NCBI GenBank assembly: GCA_021775895.1
Contig: JAJFGX010000028.1
Location: forward strand, 1 to 39,073
DNA from: Alphaproteobacteria bacterium
Lineage (GTDB): Bacteria; Pseudomonadota; Alphaproteobacteria; Micavibrionales; CSBR16-224
Direction: 5' to 3'
DNA: 39,073 nucleotides
Shown: positions 32,407-39,073 of the stretch, piece by piece
Position numbering within the stretch: the first letter of the stretch is position 1
How the letters are laid out: each line of letters opens with the position of its first letter
Notes under the pieces: generated by a model
Databases searched by the model: none
Seen by the model: only the letters and a program-made list of their open reading frames with translations
Told to the model about the DNA's origin: nothing
Made by a program: the position numbers and the translations under genes

Positions 32407-34298
32407 ATAAAATTATGCACTCTGTGCCTGATATTACTACAAGGTGGGATAAAACTATGTTTTGTACGACCCCACTATACAAATCAAAACAACGTCATAT
32501 TCCACTTTATATTAATCAAGAGCTGTTTTATAAGCTATTCGAAATTAAAGAAGAAATAAGCTTCCTAAAAATGGCAAAATTGCTAGAAGAGGTTTTTAGC
32601 ACCACGATTGAGCCAGAAGCTGCGTTGGGCGAGCCTATAGGAACTGCCTATATTGACTACCAAGCTGACCCTTTAGACTTATCATTATCTGGCAATCTTG
32701 GCTCTGGCAGAGCTTACTATATTGGTAAGTACTTTAATATTAAAGGCGAGAAAACTCCTTTGGCTATATCGACAAAGAAACAATATTCAGATGGCTACCT
32801 AGAAATAGAGCGAGCTATTTGGGAAGCTGTTATTAGTAATTCTCTACAAACATCAATCAGCACTGGTCTAAATAAAGTGCTGGCAATTTTTAACCTCCAA
32901 GAACTTTGTGAAGTCTCTTGGCGTGATGAACCTGTAAAACGTGGGAAAATTATTAGAGTTGATGAGGCAGGAGAGCTTGATAGAACCACTCATTATTTTT
33001 ATACAAGAAAGCCACTCAGACAAAAAGAACTGGAATATTGTGCAAAAAGCTATGGTGTTTTAGAAGCTGATAAATTTATGGAGAGAATTACTCATGGTAA
33101 TTGGTCACCAGGTAATATTTCAGTCAAAGGACATTTAATTGATTTTGATACTGTGGGTGCGGTCAAAGGTCGTGGACCTTGTTATAGCTCTACTAGATGG
33201 CATCATGAAAATCGCTTTGGATTTGAGCATATGGGGCAATTAAAAGTTTTAGAGGCTTTAACAGCTGATAAAGAAATAAATCACGATTCTGCTAATTTTC
33301 TTGAATTATCTGAACAGCTAGAAAAAGCCAGACAACGGCAAATTGCTCATAAATTTATTGAGTTTATGGGCTTTGATAAGATAGAGGCACTCTATACAAA
33401 ATATAAAAGTGAAATTGATAAAATATCTGCTTTATTTATAGAGTTATCTCAGAAGAATTATTTTCAATCAGGAAAATCCTCAACCAGAGATTTGCATGCG
33501 TCTCTATTGCATGTCTATGATTTCTCCGCTTTATTTCGTGTTTACCCAACTATGAAGAAACAAGGTAAATTCAATGAAAAAGATGCTTTGGCTATTTTAA
33601 TTAATAGTAATCTTTTGGGTAATAGATTTCCTGAAATAAAAGAAGAACTTTCAGACATCGCACAAGAGCATTTAGATAAGGTTTATGAAGTGATTGATGA
33701 TTGCTTTGTAAAATCAACAATACAGCTGAATATGCTGAATATTGCAGCTCTACATTTTATTAAAGAATACGATTTATTATTTGAACAAATCATAGCTGAA
33801 CAAAATATTGATATAAATGATGTGGAAGAAAGAGCCTATATAATCAATGAAGACAGAATTTATTTACTCCCGTATTTTACAATTTCATATGATATAGCAA
33901 TGAGTGTTAGTAGTCAGTCCACAGAATGCACTCAGCAAAAAATTGAAACTCTAATCAAAGCCAATAAGCGAGTTACAAATAAAAACCATATAACCGACAT
34001 ACGCCTCTATGATAAAGGTTATACTTATAAAGTATTGAATGGAAAAGGACAATTTCAGCTCTGTTTTTCTACTTTTACTAAAGAAGGGCAAAAGCAAAAT
34101 TGGTTCAAAGAAGCCGTTAAACTGAGCTTTGACGACAAAGAATATTCAATGTCACTACAAAAATTATTCGGAGAGACTATATTAATGTCTGATTTAATCG
34201 ATATGAATGACATTTTAACCAACTACAACAGAGAAACTTCTTTACAGAACAAACGAATCATGATATATACTCATAAAGAGCATATAGGGTTAAGTTAA
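32391..34298 (+). CDS. Divergent SelO-like pseudokinase-fold protein
   Basis: 635 residues from the ATG at 32391 (GGA a few bases upstream); a TTG at 32382 would add three. Several blocks line up by eye with SelO/YdiU, the pseudokinase that transfers AMP to proteins. GSGRAYYIG (from 104) matches the SelO GDGRGILLG block. SDGYLEIERAIWEAV matches GDGRAVLRSTIRESL. HGNWSPGNISVKGHLIDFD (from 235) matches HGVMNTDNMSILGLTIDYG, keeping the metal-binding Asn (N242) and Asp (D251). HHENRFGFEHMGQL matches the DHQGRYRFDNQP region. The C-terminal ~340 residues show no similarity I recognise. Nucleotidyl transfer is therefore plausible but unproven. It lies between a coupled methyltransferase and a small protein. 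Confidence 0.65.
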   Translation: MQENINKIMHSVPDITTRWDKTMFCTTPLYKSKQRHIPLYINQELFYKLFEIKEEISFLKMAKLLEEVFSTTIEPEAALGEPIGTAYIDYQADPLDLSLSGNLGSGRAYYIGKYFNIKGEKTPLAISTKKQYSDGYLEIERAIWEAVISNSLQTSISTGLNKVLAIFNLQELCEVSWRDEPVKRGKIIRVDEAGELDRTTHYFYTRKPLRQKELEYCAKSYGVLEADKFMERITHGNWSPGNISVKGHLIDFDTVGAVKGRGPCYSSTRWHHENRFGFEHMGQLKVLEALTADKEINHDSANFLELSEQLEKARQRQIAHKFIEFMGFDKIEALYTKYKSEIDKISALFIELSQKNYFQSGKSSTRDLHASLLHVYDFSALFRVYPTMKKQGKFNEKDALAILINSNLLGNRFPEIKEELSDIAQEHLDKVYEVIDDCFVKSTIQLNMLNIAALHFIKEYDLLFEQIIAEQNIDINDVEERAYIINEDRIYLLPYFTISYDIAMSVSSQSTECTQQKIETLIKANKRVTNKNHITDIRLYDKGYTYKVLNGKGQFQLCFSTFTKEGQKQNWFKEAVKLSFDDKEYSMSLQKLFGETILMSDLIDMNDILTNYNRETSLQNKRIMIYTHKEHIGLS

Positions 34299-34309
34299 GG
34301 AGTGATGCA

Positions 34310-34600
34310 ATGAAAGATTTTAATGAGCTGGTTAATAGTGAAATAGATAAGGCCGTTAATGATAGCCTTAGTGGTATCCAAAGCCCCATTTTGAAGAATG
34401 CGATTAAAGACACTATACGTGAGGCTGTTATTAAGCAAATGACCGAAGATATGTCAGACACTGTGCGTAGTGCTGTTTCTGACGCTATCGACAACCTGTC
34501 TGATGATCTATCAGGTGCAAAAAATAATGTCTTAAAAAGAAACTTCAGGACTTCTTCAAGCAGTTACGGTGGTAAAAGCAGTAGCTATGGTGGAAAATAA
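34310..34600 (+). CDS. Small protein with duplicated C-terminal SSSYGGK
   Basis: 96 residues, acidic and helical from 1 to ~75 (FNELVNSEIDKAVNDSLSGI, then AIKDTIREAVIKQMTEDM). A basic hinge (KRNFR) leads to TS and two copies of SSSYGGK (83-89 and 90-96) ending exactly at the stop. There are no cysteines, no signal peptide and no double-glycine leader in the usual place. AAGGAG stands seven bases before the ATG, one of the best ribosome sites in the window, so high translation is likely. It begins 11 bases after the SelO-like gene. The shape recalls a leader-core precursor peptide modified by neighbouring enzymes, but a small structural or nucleoid-type protein with a flexible tail is equally possible. 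Confidence 0.75.
   Translation: MKDFNELVNSEIDKAVNDSLSGIQSPILKNAIKDTIREAVIKQMTEDMSDTVRSAVSDAIDNLSDDLSGAKNNVLKRNFRTSSSSYGGKSSSYGGK
34556..34597 (+). repeat. Two in-frame 21-base repeats encoding SSSYGGK
   Basis: Residues 83-96 of the small protein are two identical heptapeptides. The DNA copies differ at several third positions (for example TCAAGCAGTTAC against AGCAGTAGCTAT), so the peptide is conserved more than the bases. This hints at selection for the amino-acid repeat rather than a fresh duplication. Confidence 0.9.
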
Positions 34601-34654
34601 AATTAATAAGTCTTAACCCTAGCTATTTAAAGCAATAATCAATATTATGGGCTA

Positions 34655-37528
34655 ATGTCCATATCACAACCACAAACAACAGAGCAAACATCTAGTGCTT
34701 CAATAGAATCTGTACCTATACCAGCACAGAAAACGTCTATTCATGCACCTGTTCTAATTGCCCATAAACGCAAAGCCTATTGGCTTACGCTTGATGGAGA
34801 GATTCTAACTCCATCTAATATTGAGCTAACCAAACTTATTAGCCAACATATGCCTATTGTTTGTCATGCTCCATTTGTTGCTCAGCAACTATCAATGACT
34901 CCATTCATTGCATACGATATTTTAGAATTATTTGCATTTGTACACCCTGCAAGGTTCTGCCTACCTAGTATCGGTGGTGTAGTTGCTGAGTTGTCTTTGC
35001 ATGACTTGCCAATAAGTTCAGCCGAAGAACAATCAATCGCAACATTAGAAACCGTGCAAAGATTACTTGATGACTTGCAATCAGAACAAAGACAAGAACA
35101 ATCTGATCCTATCAGTATAGCATCTATGATGGGACTTGGCAGTGATGGGATTAAACACCAAATTGGCTGGGCTTGGTCTGGAATAATACTCCAGGCTTTA
35201 GGTAGCCCAAATGGGCATGGCGATGCTAAAACAGCAAAGAACGGTACAAAAGTTTGGAATCGCTTGCAAGAATGGGCAGAAGATGCTCCGCCTCCACCTG
35301 CGGGGCATGAACCTGTCTCCGAAGAAGAGGCTTTGATTTGTTTAAAAAATCTTCTTAATCAACGTGGCTTGAATACTCGTGAACGTCCAGAACAAGAAAC
35401 ATATACAAAAAACCTTATTAAGGCCTTTAGTCCTCGTGATCATGAAAATATTCCAAATACAGTTGTGGCAGAGGCTGGTACTGGTATTGGTAAAACTCTA
35501 GGCTATCTTGCACCTGCTAGTGTTTGGGCAGAGAAAAATCAAGGTGCTGTTTGGATCTCTACATACACAAAAAACCTGCAACGACAAGTGGATCAAGAGT
35601 TAGATAATCTTTATCAAGATGCTGATGAAAAAAAACGCAATGTTGTTGTACGTAAAGGTAGAGAGAATTACCTTTGCTTACTAAATTTAGAAGAAGCACT
35701 AAACAGTTTAGCTGCACAAAATAATCAACGCTATGCTATAGGCATTGGGCTTATGTTACGTTGGGCAGCAGCAAGCCGTGATGGTGATCTTTATGGCGGT
35801 GATTTACCGGGTTGGCTAATTGGGATTTTAGAGTGGAAATCAACTCTGGCACTAGCTGACCGTCGTGGCGAATGCATGTTTGCTGCATGTTCACACTACC
35901 ATCGTTGCTTTATAGAAAAAAGCCAACGGCTTTCACAAAGAGCAAAAATAGTTATTGCAAATCATGCTCTGGTTATGAATAGAACCGCTTTATCACACCC
36001 ACATGATTCACTACCAAATCGCTATATTTTTGATGAGGGTCATCATATTTTTGATGCAGCTGACAGTGCTTTTTCTCTCCATTTATCAGGGCAAGAAGCG
36101 GCTGACTTGCGTCATTGGTTGCTTGGCATCGAGACAACAAATAGTCGTTCGCCAAGTGGAGGACGCAACGGAGGTCGCAATCGTGGACTGCAACGTCGCC
36201 TAGAAGAATTAATTGCTAATGATGATGAGGCTAAACATGCTTTAGAAGATATAATTGAGGCTGCCCGTTCCCTGCCAAGCCATTCTTGGCAACAACGCTT
36301 GCAATCAGAACAACCAAAAGGATTAATGGAAGGCTTTCTATTTCTAGTTAGACAGCAAATATATGCCAGAAATAGCAATGGACATGATGTGGTCTACTCA
36401 CTGGAAACTGGCGTATTCCCAGCAATTGACGGCTTATTTGAATCATCTTACGCTTTATCATGCAGATTGCGTGATTTATCTAGGCCGATGCAAAAAATAA
36501 TTTCTATTCTACAGACTCAAATCGAAGAAAACTCCGAGACAATGGCAACAGATACAAAAAAACGTATTGAATCAATTTGCCATGGACTACATCAACGTAG
36601 TAATCAATTAATTGCTGGCTGGATTGATATGCTGGCTTGCTTGCAAAACCAAACTAAACATGAAGCATTCATAGACTGGTTTCAATTAGAACGCATTGAA
36701 GGACGTGAATATGATGTTGGCATGTATAGACATTGGATTGACCCAACCGTGCCATTTGCTAAAAACTTGCAACCGCATGCTCATGGAGTAATCGTGACCT
36801 CTGCGAGCCTGCTTGATAGCACTCAACAACCAGAAGAACAGTGGGATTATGTAGTAAAGCATACTGGCATATCGCATATGACAGCCGATAGCTCCTCTAC
36901 CCAGAAAATACAATTATCATCACCTTATGACTACGGCAAACAATCACGTATTTTAGTCCTAACAGATATTCCAAGGGATAATACAGGGCAGATAGCAATG
37001 GCATATGCCGCTCTATTCAAAGCCTCAGGTGGTGGAGCTTTAGGACTTTTTACAGCAATTCAACGTTTAAAAGCCGTACATAGTAGATTATTGCCAGAGC
37101 TTGAAAAAAATAACCTACAATTATATGCACAGCATTTAGATGGGCTTGACCCAACGACCATAACCGAGATGTTCCGTATGGACGAGGACAGCTGTATGCT
37201 TGGCACAGATGCAACACGAGACGGCATGGACGTACCAGGGAGAGCTTTACGTTTAATTGCTTTTGATAGAGTCCCATGGCCAAGACCAGATATTCTACAC
37301 AAAGCAAGGCGTGACTATTTTGGTAGAGGTTATGATGATCGTATAACAAGATTCCGCCTAAAACAGGCTTATGGCAGACTAATAAGACATGAAGATGATA
37401 AAGGTATTTTTGTTATGCTCGATAATCGCCTGCCAAGCCGTTTATGTTCTGCCTTTCCTAGTGATGTACAAATAGAGCGAGTTGAGCTTGCCAAGGCGAT
37501 AGATATTATTAAAGATTTCTCACAATAA
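34655..37528 (+). CDS. DinG/XPD-family ATP-dependent helicase
   Basis: 957 residues. The helicase core has Walker A EAGTGIGKT (273-281), ISTYTKNLQRQ as motif Ia, a DEGH box (460-463) and VTSASLLD. TDATRDGMDVPG and QAYGRLIRHEDDKG form motifs V and VI. Four cysteines (C341, C407, C412, C418) are placed as in the XPD-type iron-sulfur cluster. DinG-like helicases unwind 5'-3' and act on R-loops and damaged or structured DNA. The first ~120 residues resemble a worn DnaQ-type exonuclease: MPIVCHAPFVAQQL in place of a GHN...FD motif and YDILELFAFVHPARFCLPSI in place of a D.LELAR..P segment. The catalytic acidic residues appear lost. Confidence 0.88.
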   Translation: MSISQPQTTEQTSSASIESVPIPAQKTSIHAPVLIAHKRKAYWLTLDGEILTPSNIELTKLISQHMPIVCHAPFVAQQLSMTPFIAYDILELFAFVHPARFCLPSIGGVVAELSLHDLPISSAEEQSIATLETVQRLLDDLQSEQRQEQSDPISIASMMGLGSDGIKHQIGWAWSGIILQALGSPNGHGDAKTAKNGTKVWNRLQEWAEDAPPPPAGHEPVSEEEALICLKNLLNQRGLNTRERPEQETYTKNLIKAFSPRDHENIPNTVVAEAGTGIGKTLGYLAPASVWAEKNQGAVWISTYTKNLQRQVDQELDNLYQDADEKKRNVVVRKGRENYLCLLNLEEALNSLAAQNNQRYAIGIGLMLRWAAASRDGDLYGGDLPGWLIGILEWKSTLALADRRGECMFAACSHYHRCFIEKSQRLSQRAKIVIANHALVMNRTALSHPHDSLPNRYIFDEGHHIFDAADSAFSLHLSGQEAADLRHWLLGIETTNSRSPSGGRNGGRNRGLQRRLEELIANDDEAKHALEDIIEAARSLPSHSWQQRLQSEQPKGLMEGFLFLVRQQIYARNSNGHDVVYSLETGVFPAIDGLFESSYALSCRLRDLSRPMQKIISILQTQIEENSETMATDTKKRIESICHGLHQRSNQLIAGWIDMLACLQNQTKHEAFIDWFQLERIEGREYDVGMYRHWIDPTVPFAKNLQPHAHGVIVTSASLLDSTQQPEEQWDYVVKHTGISHMTADSSSTQKIQLSSPYDYGKQSRILVLTDIPRDNTGQIAMAYAALFKASGGGALGLFTAIQRLKAVHSRLLPELEKNNLQLYAQHLDGLDPTTITEMFRMDEDSCMLGTDATRDGMDVPGRALRLIAFDRVPWPRPDILHKARRDYFGRGYDDRITRFRLKQAYGRLIRHEDDKGIFVMLDNRLPSRLCSAFPSDVQIERVELAKAIDIIKDFSQ

Positions 37529-37550
37529 AATTATTAATTGGCAATAAGTA

Positions 37551-38036
37551 ATGACAACAAAACTAAAAAAAGCACCAGAACTTCAAGTCGAAAAATGGCT
37601 TAACAATACTGATAACATTACTATTGAATCACTACAAGGGCAGGCCATTATGATCGTGGCCTTTCAAATGCTCTGTCTTGGTTGTGTTCAACTATTAATA
37701 CCTCAGGCAAAAAAAGTTTATGATATGTTCCCACCAAATGATTTGACTGTAATTGGAATACATACTGTTTTTGAACATCATGAAGCGATGAAAGAGCCTA
37801 GCTTGTCTGCGTTCCTACATGAATATAATATAAAATTTCCTGTAGCTATTGATCAACCAAGTGAAACAGGCAGGCTTCCAAAAACTATGTCTACATATAA
37901 TATGCAAGGTACGCCAACTATTCTACTTATAGACCATGAAGGCTATTTAAGAGCACACCATTTTGGACATATTTCTGATTTACAATTAGGTGCTGAACTT
38001 GCGACACTAATCATTGAAAAAAAAGACGCAAGGTAA
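37551..38036 (+). CDS. Redoxin, TlpA/AhpC-TSA family
   Basis: 161 residues, a thioredoxin fold without signal peptide. The active site CLGC is in FQMLCLGCVQLLIPQ, strand 3 is LTVIGIHTVFEHHEAM, and the cis-proline loop MQGTPTILLIDHEGYLRAHH is intact. The WxxxC start of TlpA is replaced by FQMLC. It probably acts as a cytoplasmic thiol reductase or peroxidase-like protein; the exact substrate is unknown. It starts 22 bases after the helicase gene and is followed by a hairpin. Confidence 0.82.
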   Translation: MTTKLKKAPELQVEKWLNNTDNITIESLQGQAIMIVAFQMLCLGCVQLLIPQAKKVYDMFPPNDLTVIGIHTVFEHHEAMKEPSLSAFLHEYNIKFPVAIDQPSETGRLPKTMSTYNMQGTPTILLIDHEGYLRAHHFGHISDLQLGAELATLIIEKKDAR

Positions 38037-38062
38037 CAATGATCTATCCTCATATCATTGTT
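38035..38062 (+). terminator. Candidate terminator after the redoxin gene
   Basis: AACAATGAT (38035-38043) and ATCATTGTT (38054-38062) form a perfect nine-pair stem with a ten-base loop, starting at the stop codon. The following CTTTACTAAAT contains only a short T run, so it may be a weak terminator. It lies between convergent genes. Confidence 0.5.
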
Positions 38063-38140
38063 CTTTACTAAATAAGCAACTTAAAGCAAGTGAGCGACAA
38101 ACATACTGCCCATAATATACAAAATTAACGTGTCCTGCCC

Positions 38141-39073
38141 CTAAGGAGCGATAACCTTCTTAACACTACGCTTAGGTGAATTATTAAGGTGCTCGAGATG
38201 ATGAGGTAAGGATTTTAGAAGTGGAGCTTCAAACTTGATTAACTCATAGGTCTGGAAAAAACAGTCGCTACCAATTACGGTAAGTAATGGCGCTTCAAAC
38301 TTTTTTAATACAGGGGCATAATGAATGGAGAAGTCACCCATCTTGGTAAGTCTAGAGGCTTTAAAATACTCTAAACTATACAAATTACAAAGACAGAAAA
38401 CACCCATAGTGGTAAGTGTTGGAGTTTCAAACTGCGTCAATACAGGAGCGCGATAAAGGCATCCATTACCCATATTCGTAAGCGCAGGAGCTTCACACTG
38501 CATCAATCTAGGAACATTATAAAGGCAGCGCTCACCCATATTGGTAAGTGCTGGAGCTTCAAACTGTGTCAATGCAGGAGTGTAATGAAGACAGCTATCG
38601 CTCATTGTGGTTAATTCTGGAAGATAGAGGGTTTTTATTTGTGATTGTTCCGCACCTATTAAAATATCACCATTTAAGGTTAAGTTTCCATTTTGAATGC
38701 TCAGCCCAGAGTTTCCACCATAACAGCGGTTAAAATCATCAGCAAAGCTATCTCTATATAAGGGATCAATTTTTTTAAGTGTTTTACTTTTGTTATCAAA
38801 TAAGAATTTATCGAATAATGCATCACCAGCAGATCTATTAACCGTGTGGATAGTACCATTTTCAGCCCATCTTTGATCGCCATAATAGATATTGTTGGTT
38901 TCTCTATGGTGTTTAAAAACCTGATTCCCAATTACAGTAAAACCCTCTGGCAAAGGGGATTCATTAACCGAAAAATCGACATTAAAGCGGTCTTTTAGAG
39001 CGGATGAAAGCCCATTAATAATATTATCTGGATTGCTTCCAAACGTATTGTCACAATTAGAAACTGTATGGTT
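38141..39073 (-). CDS. BspA-like leucine-rich-repeat protein (partial, start beyond window)
   Basis: The frame is open from the right edge (39073) to the stop at 38141, at least 310 residues. An internal TTG at 38953 is possible but nothing favours it, so the true start probably lies outside. The N-terminal part contains FTVIGNQVFKHH and is not recognised. Then come six 22-residue repeats, for example LTNMGERCLYNVPRLMQCEA and LTNMGNGCLYRAPVLTQFET, of the BspA/Treponema LRR_5 type, each with consensus LTxMGxxCLxxxPxLxxFEAPx. The protein ends in a basic tail (SPKRSVKKVIAP). Such proteins are often surface-exposed or delivered to other cells, but no secretion signal can be judged here. Confidence 0.8.
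   Translation of the reverse strand, partial: NHTVSNCDNTFGSNPDNIINGLSSALKDRFNVDFSVNESPLPEGFTVIGNQVFKHHRETNNIYYGDQRWAENGTIHTVNRSAGDALFDKFLFDNKSKTLKKIDPLYRDSFADDFNRCYGGNSGLSIQNGNLTLNGDILIGAEQSQIKTLYLPELTTMSDSCLHYTPALTQFEAPALTNMGERCLYNVPRLMQCEAPALTNMGNGCLYRAPVLTQFETPTLTTMGVFCLCNLYSLEYFKASRLTKMGDFSIHYAPVLKKFEAPLLTVIGSDCFFQTYELIKFEAPLLKSLPHHLEHLNNSPKRSVKKVIAP
38219..38614 (-). repeat. Six tandem 66-base LRR-coding repeats
   Basis: Encodes six successive 22-residue leucine-rich repeats, followed by a shortened seventh. The DNA copies share blocks such as TTGGAGCTTC-type strings on the plus strand but have diverged enough to be seen mainly at protein level. Confidence 0.85.

Noticed and set aside
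34310-34600. Class IIb microcin precursor
   Set aside because: The serine-containing tail is suggestive, but there is no double-glycine leader, no exporter next to it and no siderophore gene in view.
38219-38614. Regularly spaced 66-base repeats as a CRISPR or tandem satellite
   Set aside because: There are no identical repeats with unique spacers; the period equals one 22-residue LRR in an open frame.

Overview
The window is AT-rich throughout and gene-dense, and it reads as the chromosome of an alphaproteobacterium. The strongest markers are a GapR/DUF2312 protein (28811-29059), a plant-type glutamate-cysteine ligase (4477-5715) and a murG-murC-murB run. Ankyrin, Sel1, TPR and BspA-like LRR proteins suggest a host- or prey-associated lifestyle, but that is inference. 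I see no rRNA, tRNA, CRISPR array or insertion sequence. The genus cannot be fixed from sequence reading alone.

Layout. 1-856 (+): two tandem ankyrin-type paralogs, the first cut by the window edge. 897-5715 (+): murG (interrupted by an in-frame TAA), murC, murB and gshA, closed by a strong hairpin terminator at 5738-5771. 5803-23668 (-): a large MSHA-like type IV pilus locus. In transcription order it holds the extension ATPase MshE, platform protein MshG, MshI, MshJ and MshK-like proteins, an ABC ATPase, an MshN-like TPR protein, the prepilin peptidase, PilT, PilU, a secretin, an ABC-2 permease, an unknown membrane-anchored protein, a membrane-embedded AraC-type regulator and the pilin. 23759-25942 (-): a membrane GGDEF-EAL protein just upstream of mshE. 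26109-27332 (+): an HNH-type putative nuclease. 27351-29059 (-): a Sel1-repeat protein and gapR. 29228-31625 (+): a D,D-carboxypeptidase with SPOR domain, a TPR protein and an ArsC/Spx-family protein. 31618-34600 (+): a methyltransferase, a divergent SelO-like pseudokinase-fold protein and a 96-residue protein ending in a duplicated SSSYGGK heptad. 34655-38036 (+): a DinG/XPD-type helicase and a redoxin. 38141-39073 (-): a BspA-like LRR protein open to the right edge.

How the genes work together. The pilus genes supply assembly (MshE, MshG, MshI/J/K), retraction (PilT, PilU), the outer-membrane pore, pilin processing and one pilin. MshE carries an MshEN-type c-di-GMP-binding N-terminus. The adjacent GGDEF-EAL protein has a broken GGDEF motif and an intact EAL site, so a phosphodiesterase and its likely target ATPase sit side by side. 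The AraC-type regulator contains a G9 tract between its membrane and DNA-binding parts, a plausible slip site for on/off switching of whatever it controls. The pilin gene is the nearest candidate.

The best candidate for an undescribed system is the 31618-34600 cassette. A methyltransferase and a SelO-like putative nucleotidyl-transferring enzyme are translationally coupled and followed by a small protein that looks like a leader plus a repeated Ser/Tyr/Gly/Lys tail. Its function is unknown; peptide or protein modification is a hypothesis only.
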